Shown here in pieces: positions 58,257-64,000 of a stretch of DNA of 64,000 nt. The stretch spans positions 399,608 to 463,607 of the forward strand of contig NZ_LMRA01000001.1 in assembly GCF_001424705.1 (NCBI RefSeq), written 5' to 3'. The notes beneath the pieces are model-generated. The model saw only the letters and a program-made list of their open reading frames with translations, searched no databases and was not told the DNA's origin. The DNA is from Methylobacterium sp. Leaf465 (GTDB taxonomy: Bacteria; Pseudomonadota; Alphaproteobacteria; Rhizobiales; Beijerinckiaceae). Both the position numbers and the translations under genes were made by a program. Each line of letters begins with the position of its first letter. The first letter of the stretch is position 1.

Positions 58257-58535
58257 GTACCTGCTCCGGACGGTGCAGACGGACGCCCCAGGCACGACGC
58301 GCCTTGGGCTCCGCGGGCGACCCGGGGTTCGGGCGCGCGATCACGCGCGCACGCATGCCTGTGAAACGGGTGGAAGGATTTGCACGCGATCCGGCATTCG
58401 GGATCGCGGAGCGAGGGCTCGGCCTCAGGCCGCAGGATATCGGTGGAGGCGCCTCTGGAAGGCGCGCGAGCCGGCCGCGCCTAGGGCTGCGGTCGGCTCG
58501 CGGGACGACGGACGCGACGGCGCCGGCGGGTCGTT
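58257..58535 (+). other. Gene-free stretch
   Basis: About 280 bp with no convincing gene on either strand. It separates the small RNA terminator from the stop of the small minus-strand gene. Confidence 0.5.
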
Positions 58536-58751
58536 TCAGTTCAGGTAGGTCCGGATCCAGTTCGGCGACAGCACCTCGCCATCCTCCGTGATGATCCAGG
58601 GCTGCTTGGCCGGATCGGACAGGGCGCCGGCGGCAGCCTCGATGGCCTCACGCAGGGTCCGGTAGCGCGCAGGCTGAGCGAGGGGAGCCGGAACCGGAGC
58701 GGTACGCCAGATCGTCAGATCGGCGGGACGTTCCAGGGCTTGGGTTTCCAT
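58536..58751 (-). CDS. Hypothetical protein, 71 aa
   Basis: This small soluble protein has no recognised domain. METQALERPADLTIWRTAP leads to a Pro-rich link, then RYRTLREAIEAAAGALSDPA and the hydrophobic end WIITEDGEVLSPNWIRTYL. The ITEDGEVLSP strand hints at a small beta unit seen in short Methylobacterium hypotheticals. AAAGGAA 7 bp before the ATG at 58751 supports the start over a longer frame. Confidence 0.65.
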   Translation of the reverse strand: METQALERPADLTIWRTAPVPAPLAQPARYRTLREAIEAAAGALSDPAKQPWIITEDGEVLSPNWIRTYLN

Positions 58752-59187
58752 GTGTGTGTTCCTTTGATCGTGAGGGTCGTTCCCCGCGATGCCGGCTGCC
58801 CGGCGAAAGGTCTGTACGACCTCGAACCTGAACATTTGCTGCGGGACGTCTATCCGGGTGAATGGAAGCATCTCTAAGGCAGCTTTGAGGTCATTTCAGA
58901 CAGGGATGAAATGCTCATCCGCACCTGAACGCTCCCTCCCTCATACAAACCGCACCGTTGCTGATCAGCGCGCAGAATATGGCTGCTTTTGGACGCCCTC
59001 TCGTTCTGTTTGTCGCCTCGGCTGACAATGTCGAGCCGTTGTTTATCTTTCGCCAAAACGGGTTTCGGTGTGCTGACGCACCCTGGCCCGTCACGGTACC
59101 GAGCCAGTTGAAGGCCATTGCGTCACCGCCCAGTTAATGGCGATGCGACGCGATGCGGTTTTCGCAGCATGGTGAAGAGGATGACAC
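58752..59187 (+). other. Intergenic region before htrA-like gene
   Basis: No gene in 436 bp. The segment 58870-59060 is AT-richer than its surroundings and has a GATGA/TCATC inverted repeat near 58908-58922. Promoters of the flanking divergent genes must lie here, but no clear boxes were identified. Confidence 0.45.
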
Positions 59188-60345
59188 ATGCCCGATCGGT
59201 CTCCCCCGCGGCCGGCGGATCGCTTCCTGCGCTGGGCCGCGGCTGCAGCCCTCGGCCTGCTCGCGCTCTTCGTGGCGCAGCCCTACCTGACCGGCTTCCT
59301 GTTTTCGGCGGACACCGCGCGGGCGATCACCGCCCGCGGCGATCTGGCGCCCGCCGAGACGGCGACGGTGGAGCTTTTCGCCCGCGCCAGCCCGTCCGTG
59401 GTTCATGTCTTCGTGCAGGCCGCGGCCCAGGGGCGGGCCCTGATGGGGGTCGACAACGAGGGCGGTGAGCCGGGCGGGGGCTCGCAGACCGGGACCGGTT
59501 TCATCTGGGATGCGGCCGGGCACATCGTCACCAACAACCACGTGGTCGCGGCGGCTGCGCAGGGTGGGGGCGCCATCGCGGTCCGCCTGTCCTCCGGCGA
59601 GGTCGTGTCGGCGAGCCTCGTCGGCGCTGCCCCGAGCTACGATCTGGCCGTCATTCGCCTGGGGCGCACCACCGCGGCCCTGCAGCCCCTGGCCATTGGC
59701 ACTTCGGCCGACCTCAAGGTCGGCCAGTCGGTCTTCGCCATCGGCAACCCGTTCGGCCTCGACCACACCCTGACCACCGGCGTGATCAGCGCCCTGCAGC
59801 GTCGCCTGCCCACCAGCGCGGGACGCGAGCTTTCCGGCGTCATCCAGACCGATGCGGCGATCAACCCGGGCAATTCCGGCGGTCCGCTCCTCGACTCCGC
59901 CGGGCGCCTCATCGGCGTGAACACCGCCATCTTCTCGCCCTCCGGGGCGAGCGCCGGCATCGGCTTCGCGATCCCGGTCGATGTCGTGAACCGGGTCGTG
60001 CCCGAACTCATCCGCAACGGACGGACGCGCAATCCCGGCATCGGCATCATCGCGGGGCAGGAGGCGACCGCGGCCCGCCTCGGAATCGACGGGGTGGTGG
60101 TCCTGCGCGTGCTGCGCGGCTCTCCGGCCGCCGCGGCCGGCCTGCAGGGCGTCGACGCGCAGACGGGCGAGATCGGCGACATCATCGTGGGGGCCGGCGA
60201 CCGGCCGGTCCACCGCCTCGCCGATCTCACCGCCGCCATGGAGGCGGCCGGTCTCGGCGCCTCGGTCGACCTGATCGTGGAGCGGGACGGGCGCACGCGC
60301 CGGGTCCGCGTCACCACCACGGACGTGGCGGAGAGCCGGCTCTGA
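59188..60345 (+). CDS. HtrA/DegP-family serine protease with one PDZ domain
   Basis: This 385-aa periplasmic protease has an uncleaved N-terminal anchor (FLRWAAAAALGLLALFVAQP). The triad is His in VTNNHVVAAA, Asp in APSYDLAVIRLG and Ser in INPGNSGGPLLDSAGRLIGV. A single PDZ domain covers about residues 280-375 (VLRVLRGSPAAAAGLQGVDA, GDIIVGAGDRPVHRLADL). This DegS-like layout suggests a membrane-bound quality-control or signalling protease. No sigma-E or RpoH promoter was recognised upstream. Confidence 0.93.
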   Translation: MPDRSPPRPADRFLRWAAAAALGLLALFVAQPYLTGFLFSADTARAITARGDLAPAETATVELFARASPSVVHVFVQAAAQGRALMGVDNEGGEPGGGSQTGTGFIWDAAGHIVTNNHVVAAAAQGGGAIAVRLSSGEVVSASLVGAAPSYDLAVIRLGRTTAALQPLAIGTSADLKVGQSVFAIGNPFGLDHTLTTGVISALQRRLPTSAGRELSGVIQTDAAINPGNSGGPLLDSAGRLIGVNTAIFSPSGASAGIGFAIPVDVVNRVVPELIRNGRTRNPGIGIIAGQEATAARLGIDGVVVLRVLRGSPAAAAGLQGVDAQTGEIGDIIVGAGDRPVHRLADLTAAMEAAGLGASVDLIVERDGRTRRVRVTTTDVAESRL

Positions 60346-60410
60346 GGCCGGGCCCTCGTCACGCCGCGCAGCGCTCGCTAAAGCGACCCATCGCCCAGTG
60401 AAAGTGACCC

Positions 60411-60665
60411 ATGGTCAGCCACCGCCCCTCCTGCGCCGTCCTGCTCTGGCTGGCCGGTGTCCTCGCCGCCGGTGCCGCCGAGCGCACAAAGCCCCATCTC
60501 TGCCCGGAGAATGCCCCCGAGGGCGTCCGCCTGCCGCCCCAGCCCGGCTGCGCCGCGGCGGGCCCGAAGCCGGCAGCGCCGGACAGCCAGGGGTTCCGTG
60601 ACGTCGGCGGGGTGAAGCTGCGCGTCGGCGGCCGGATCGGTGCCGAGTACGGGTTCGCCCGGTGA
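60411..60665 (+). CDS. Small secreted protein, 84 aa, unknown
   Basis: The first 23 residues (SHRPSCAVLLWLAGVLAAGA) form a signal peptide. The mature part has two Cys (PHLCPEN, PGCAAAG), possibly bonded, and ends VKLRVGGRIGAEYGFAR, which resembles a beta-strand. No domain is recognised. Its stop overlaps the GTG of the DnaJ-domain gene (GTGA), implying coupled translation. It follows htrA by 65 bp on the same strand. Confidence 0.65.
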   Translation: MVSHRPSCAVLLWLAGVLAAGAAERTKPHLCPENAPEGVRLPPQPGCAAAGPKPAAPDSQGFRDVGGVKLRVGGRIGAEYGFAR

Positions 60666-61339
60666 CGTTCCTTGCCGGAGCGGTCGCGCTCCTTCTCCTG
60701 TGGTGGTTCGGGCGGAACCTGAAGATCCGCCATCCGGCCCTGACGGCGCGCGTCCTGCGGCAGGTGGGGGGCTACGCCGCCCTCGCGCTGGCGGCCCTCT
60801 TCCTGGTGCGGGGCCGGCTCGAGTTCGCCATCCTGCTCGGGGGCGGTGCCATCTGGCTGCTGGAGGGGTCGGCGGCCTTGAACCGCCGGATCCGGGGCCT
60901 TGCCGCCCGCTACGATCCGCGCCGACTCTCGGGGGCTACCATCCGCTTCGATGCGGCGGGGGAGGGGATCGCCCTGGCAGGTCCCTATGCCGGCCAACCC
61001 CTGTCGGTAATTCCTTTGCCCGCCCTCGTCGCCCTGTTCGGACGCGATGCCGACACCGCCCGTCGGCTAGAGGCGTATCTCGACCGCCGGCATCCCGGTT
61101 GGCGTGTAGACGCTCAGGGCAATCCCGACCCGGGGCCGCGCCGCGCGGCGTATCCAGGGGCGATGACGGAGCAGGAGGCCTATGAGATCCTGGGGCTTGA
61201 GCGCGGGGCGTCCCTGGAGCAGGTCCGAACGGCTCACCGGACGCTGATGAAGCGGCTGCACCCCGACCAAGGAGGCACGGCCGAGCAGGCGGCCCGCGTC
61301 AACGCGGCCCGTGACAGGCTTAACAACCGACATCGCTGA
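60662..61339 (+). CDS. Membrane-anchored DnaJ-domain protein (Tim14-like)
   Basis: This 225-aa protein has two or three N-terminal membrane segments and a C-terminal J domain: TEQEAYEILGLERGASLEQV, RTAHRTLMKRLHPDQGG and AARVNAARDRL. The HPD tripeptide that stimulates Hsp70 ATPase is intact. The layout matches alphaproteobacterial relatives of the mitochondrial import motor subunit Tim14/Pam18. The GTG start lies inside the previous gene's stop. Confidence 0.9.
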   Translation: MTFLAGAVALLLLWWFGRNLKIRHPALTARVLRQVGGYAALALAALFLVRGRLEFAILLGGGAIWLLEGSAALNRRIRGLAARYDPRRLSGATIRFDAAGEGIALAGPYAGQPLSVIPLPALVALFGRDADTARRLEAYLDRRHPGWRVDAQGNPDPGPRRAAYPGAMTEQEAYEILGLERGASLEQVRTAHRTLMKRLHPDQGGTAEQAARVNAARDRLNNRHR

Positions 61340-61430
61340 TACTCCACGCGCGTTGTCAGACAGGGAATGTCGAGAGTACGGCCGTCCGGCGATACGAACC
61401 GGGCGCCCGTGTCCTGAGCCGGAACGCCCG

Positions 61431-61448
61431 AAGGGGCGCCGGCCCCTT
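61431..61448 (+). terminator. Hairpin between convergent genes
   Basis: AAGGGGC (61431-61437) and GCCCCTT (61442-61448) around GCCG form a 7-bp stem between the DnaJ-domain gene and the convergent carboxypeptidase gene. There is no T run, so it may act weakly in both directions. Confidence 0.4.
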
Positions 61449-61468
61449 GCGAACCCGTCAGCGCGAAC

Positions 61469-62956
61469 TCAGCTGCGGGTGGCGAAGCAATTGAAGCCGT
61501 TGCGCTTCAGCGCGTTGCAGGCATCCTGTGCGCTGTCCTGCTCGGCGAAGCCCGAGAACCGGGCGCGGAACAGGGTCGCGCCGCCATGCTCGACCTTCAC
61601 CGTATAGGGCGAAGCCTTCGAGAGCGCGCCGCCGGCCCGGCTGCGGGCCTCGGACAGCATGGATTTCGCTTTGTCCTCGTCGTCCATGGCGCCGAGCTGG
61701 ATGACCCAGGCCGTGGGGGTGATCCGCGCGCCGGAAACCGGTTTCGCCGCCTCGGCGCGAGGACCGTCGATGGACGCCAAGCGGGCATCGCTCTTGCCGC
61801 CGGCCGGGAAGGCGGCCTGGCCGCCCGCCGGCGCATAGGCCTGCGCCGAGGATGGGAGCGCGCCGGAGCGCCACTTCATGCCGGCGCTGCCGGGCGTCAT
61901 GGTGGCGGTGCGGGCGGGGCTGATATCGAGAGGCTGGCCAGCGCGCAGGGTCGACGCCGTGGTCTCAACATCCTCGTCGTCGGCGGAAGCCACCTGCGTC
62001 CGGGTGCGCGAGGCGCCGTCGGCGACCACGGCCGGGCGGGCGCGCTCCGCGACCTCGATGGTCGAAGGAGCCTGGCGGGCACCGGCATAGGCGCGGGGCA
62101 GGGACTGGCGGACGAGGTCGGCCATGATCCGGTCGCGACTGGCGCCGGATTTGCCGCCCAGCACGATCGCCACGATCTGACGGTCGTCGAGCTTGGCCGC
62201 CGTCATCAGGTTGAAGCCGGAATCGCGGGTGTAGCCGGTCTTGATCCCGTCCACGCCCTGAACATTGCCGAGGAGGCGGTTGTGATTGCCGATGACCCGG
62301 CCGCGGAAGGCGAAGGAGCGGGTCTGGAAGTACTTGTAATAGCGCGGGAAGCGATCCTGGATCGCCCGAGCGAGGATCGTGAGATCGCGCGCCGTGGTGA
62401 TCTGGTCGGCATCCGGCAGACCGGAGGCATTGGCATAGTGGGTGCGGCTCATGCCGAGGGCCTTGGCCTTCTGCGTCATCATCTCGGCGAAGCGGGGTTC
62501 CGAGCCGGCGATGTTCTCGCCGATGGCACAGGCCACATCGTTGGCCGACTTCGTCACGATCGCCTTGATCGCGTCCTCGACCTCGATGGTGGAACCCGGC
62601 CGCAGGCCGAGCTTCGAGGGGGCCTGGGAGGCCGCGAAGGACGAGATGGTGAGCGGCGACTCGAGGGTGTAGCGTCCGCGCTCCAGCTGTTCGAACAGCA
62701 TGTAGAGCGTCATCACCTTGGTGATGGAGGCCGGGTGGCGCAGCGAATCCTCGTTGATCGCGTGCAGCGTCTTGCCGGTCTTCACGTCCACCACCATGGC
62801 GGCGTAGGGCGGATTGTAGCCGCCACCGCCGCCACCGCGGTGATGATGGCCACGTCGCGCCTCGGCCGGGGAGGCGAGGGCGGCCAGGACGGCGGCTGCG
62901 GCGATCGCGGCCGAGAGGGCAGGCACCCGGCCGACGCGGGGAGTATGGCTACGCAT
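61469..62956 (-). CDS. D-alanyl-D-alanine carboxypeptidase with SPOR domain
   Basis: This 495-aa penicillin-binding protein trims peptidoglycan stem peptides. A signal peptide (ALSAAIAAAAVLAALASPAE) is followed by a His/Gly-rich stretch. Active-site boxes are SITK (Ser-x2-Lys), SAN (Ser-x-Asn) and KTG. A variable Ala/Pro-rich linker leads to a C-terminal SPOR domain (SPYTVKVEHGGATLFRARFS, then ALKRNGFNCFATRS) that binds denuded septal glycan. SPOR fusion replaces the usual amphipathic anchor. The ATG at 62956 was chosen over an adjacent upstream GTG. Confidence 0.93.
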   Translation of the reverse strand: MRSHTPRVGRVPALSAAIAAAAVLAALASPAEARRGHHHRGGGGGGYNPPYAAMVVDVKTGKTLHAINEDSLRHPASITKVMTLYMLFEQLERGRYTLESPLTISSFAASQAPSKLGLRPGSTIEVEDAIKAIVTKSANDVACAIGENIAGSEPRFAEMMTQKAKALGMSRTHYANASGLPDADQITTARDLTILARAIQDRFPRYYKYFQTRSFAFRGRVIGNHNRLLGNVQGVDGIKTGYTRDSGFNLMTAAKLDDRQIVAIVLGGKSGASRDRIMADLVRQSLPRAYAGARQAPSTIEVAERARPAVVADGASRTRTQVASADDEDVETTASTLRAGQPLDISPARTATMTPGSAGMKWRSGALPSSAQAYAPAGGQAAFPAGGKSDARLASIDGPRAEAAKPVSGARITPTAWVIQLGAMDDEDKAKSMLSEARSRAGGALSKASPYTVKVEHGGATLFRARFSGFAEQDSAQDACNALKRNGFNCFATRS

Positions 62957-62996
62957 CACGACTCACTGCCTCGACATGCACGACCCGCGGGCCGGC

Positions 62997-63007
62997 TTGC
63001 ACCGCAA
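62997..63007 (+). promoter_or_regulatory. TTGC-ACC-GCAA palindrome
   Basis: An 11-bp element with 4-bp perfect arms 41 bp upstream of the carboxypeptidase start. It is the same TTGC-N3-GCAA form as two sites before the phasin gene. It may be a third PhaR-type site in this divergent region. Confidence 0.35.
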
Positions 63008-63125
63008 CATCTCGGCGGGGGTGCGGCCGTGCCGCCGTAACCCCGCAACATCTGTCAATCAGGCTAGGTGGACGCAGTTACGGCCCGGTTAATGCAGCGA
63101 GACCAATTCGCCGGATCCGACCGTC

Positions 63126-63142
63126 ATATTGCGATGCAATAT
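63126..63142 (+). promoter_or_regulatory. ATATTGC-GAT-GCAATAT palindrome, PhaR-like site 1
   Basis: Seven-base perfect arms around GAT, immediately before the TTGACG -35-like box at 63148-63153. With 63161-63171 it makes a larger 10-bp inverted repeat. Reported PhaR sites in alphaproteobacteria are TGC-N3-GCA rich. Confidence 0.55.
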
Positions 63143-63160
63143 ATCGCTTGACGTCTTATG

Positions 63161-63171
63161 TTGCATCGCAC
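63161..63171 (+). promoter_or_regulatory. TTGC-ATC-GCAC, PhaR-like site 2
   Basis: TTGCATCGCA (63161-63170) is the exact inverse of TGCGATGCAA at 63130-63139. It lies just past the -35-like TTGACG, so a bound protein would block the phasin promoter. Confidence 0.5.
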
Positions 63172-63255
63172 ACAAAAGGCCCCGGCCGGTCTCGGCCTCG
63201 CGGGCAATGGCCCGACACATCAGGGTAAGCCCCGCGGGGGCGGAAGGATCGTCAG

Positions 63256-63705
63256 ATGACGCAGATGTACGAGAAGGCCGCCGAGATGAACAAGGCCGGC
63301 CTCGCCACGGTGATGAAGAGCGTCTCCTCGCTCGCCAAGACCCATCAGACCGCCAGCATCGAGATGGCCGATTTCGCCAAGGAATCCTACAGCGCCGGCG
63401 CCGCGGCGATAAAGAAGCTCGCCACCGCGCGCACGCTCCAGTCCGCCCTGGAGATCCAGGCCGAGTACCTCAAGGCGTCCTACGAGCGCCTCCAGAACCA
63501 GGCCAAGGTGATGACCGACCTGTACCAGGGCCTCGCCCAGGAGGTCGGCGCGCCGCTCCAGACCAAGGCGCCGTTCGACCTCAAGATTTTCTTCGATCCG
63601 AAGACCTTGTTCGATCCGAAGACGTTCTTCAATCCGAAGGCCTTCGATTTCAAGGCTTTCCCAAAGCTTCCCGGCTTCTCCATTGCCGACCAGAAGGCAG
63701 CCTGA
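63256..63705 (+). CDS. Phasin (polyhydroxybutyrate granule-associated protein)
   Basis: This 149-aa protein coats polyhydroxybutyrate granules. It is helical and Ala/Lys-rich in residues 1-95 (AKTHQTASIEMADFAKESYS, LEIQAEYLKASYERLQNQAK). The C-terminus is unusual: three hexapeptides FDPKTL, FDPKTF, FNPKAF then FDFKAF. These could form a hydrophobic granule-binding tail. The gene has its own promoter region with PhaR-like palindromes and a strong terminator. The carboxypeptidase gene is divergent. Confidence 0.9.
   Translation: MTQMYEKAAEMNKAGLATVMKSVSSLAKTHQTASIEMADFAKESYSAGAAAIKKLATARTLQSALEIQAEYLKASYERLQNQAKVMTDLYQGLAQEVGAPLQTKAPFDLKIFFDPKTLFDPKTFFNPKAFDFKAFPKLPGFSIADQKAA
63592..63645 (+). 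repeat. Three 18-bp tandem repeats in phasin gene
   Basis: Units at 63592-63609, 63610-63627 and 63628-63645 share the core TTCGATCCGAAG or TTCAATCCGAAG and encode F-[DN]-P-K-x-x. They keep the reading frame. Confidence 0.8.
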
Positions 63706-63768
63706 CACACGGCTTTCCCGCGTCGGGCGAACGGTCCCGACGCGAGCCCAGACGTTTTGCCAGTCCGG

Positions 63769-63799
63769 CCCCCGTGCGATCGATCGCACGGGGGCATTT
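63769..63799 (+). terminator. Intrinsic terminator after phasin gene
   Basis: A 26-bp perfect palindrome (63769-63794, arms CCCCCGTGCGATC) is followed by CATTTT. It lies 64 bp past the phasin stop and should end that transcript. Confidence 0.75.
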
Positions 63800-63910
63800 T
63801 CGTGTTCGGGACCGGGCGATCGCGGAACACCGTCCGGGCGGTTCGGAACGCCGGTCCGCGGCCGTCTCGGACAAGTGCGCGCAGCCGACTGGCGAAGCAG
63901 CCGATGGCCC

Positions 63911-63918
63911 TATAGATT
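63911..63918 (+). promoter_or_regulatory. Possible -10 box TATAGATT before last ORF
   Basis: TATAGATT stands in GC-rich sequence 40 bp before the ATG of the truncated last ORF. No convincing -35 element is seen upstream. Confidence 0.25.
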
Positions 63919-63957
63919 ACCAGCGATGCGAGCGCGCCTCGCCGGCGCGACCCGCGG

Positions 63958-64000
63958 ATGAAGCAGCCACCAAGCAGCATGCCGCACCAAGGGGTCGATG
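63958..64000 (+). CDS. Start of a gene cut by the window end, possibly clpS
   Basis: An ATG opens a frame (MKQPPSSMPHQGVD) that runs off the window. Fourteen residues cannot identify a protein. In several Hyphomicrobiales a phasin gene precedes clpS-clpA, and ClpS has a loose polar N-terminus, so clpS is a guess from gene order only. Confidence 0.25.
   Translation, partial: MKQPPSSMPHQGVD

Overview
This is a GC-rich chromosomal window from an alphaproteobacterium of the Hyphomicrobiales, most likely the Methylobacterium/Methylorubrum group. The assignment rests on gene content: COX15-type heme A synthase, a DUF6894 protein, phasin, PccA-type propionyl-CoA carboxylase, long-chain LuxI/LuxR quorum sensing, HWE-type histidine kinase, and a GGAAC-N16-CGTT (EcfG-like) promoter. 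It is inference from protein families, not a database match. Most genes are housekeeping or envelope genes on both strands. There is no integrase, transposase, phage block or CRISPR array.

1-9.4 kb: 3' part of ctaA, a small membrane protein, a hemolysin-III membrane protein, a GH25 lysozyme lipoprotein and a DUF488 protein; then a luxR-luxI pair with a near-perfect lux box and a 65-aa downstream ORF; a deacetylase-family protein, an L,D-transpeptidase, a decayed AraC regulator and panD. 9.4-17.6 kb: pccA, gamma-glutamylcyclotransferase, acylphosphatase, DUF599/DUF3253 pair, YdcF-like protein, DUF6894 protein, ManC-type GDP-mannose enzyme and small unknowns.

17.6-25.3 kb: an oxidative-stress-flavoured cluster with three catalase-fold proteins interleaved with an MDR oxidoreductase, a MAPEG protein and a secreted cupin. 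One catalase-like gene has a perfect EcfG-type promoter that also helps place its start. 25.4-31 kb: a ModE-HTH/PBP regulator convergent to a type II ABC importer that may carry molybdate or tungstate, then a HU/IHF protein and a LysR regulator. 31-34 kb: a degenerate stretch with a frameshifted monooxygenase, then a three-gene cobalt-type nitrile hydratase operon and tRNA-Ser(GCT).

34-51 kb: acyl-CoA ligase, soluble chemoreceptor, SelW-like protein coupled to a sensor kinase, LemA-TPM-TPM operon, cstA-ybdD, RND pump with its adaptor, and an MFS transporter. 51-64 kb: rpmG, glutathione reductase, a galE-mltB-DUF459 operon divergent from galU, a candidate small RNA with a textbook terminator, an HtrA protease, a DnaJ-domain membrane protein, a D,D-carboxypeptidase and a phasin. 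The phasin control region carries TGC-N3-GCA palindromes, and one of these motifs recurs upstream of pccA, suggesting a shared PhaR-type control of polyhydroxybutyrate granules and propionyl-CoA metabolism.
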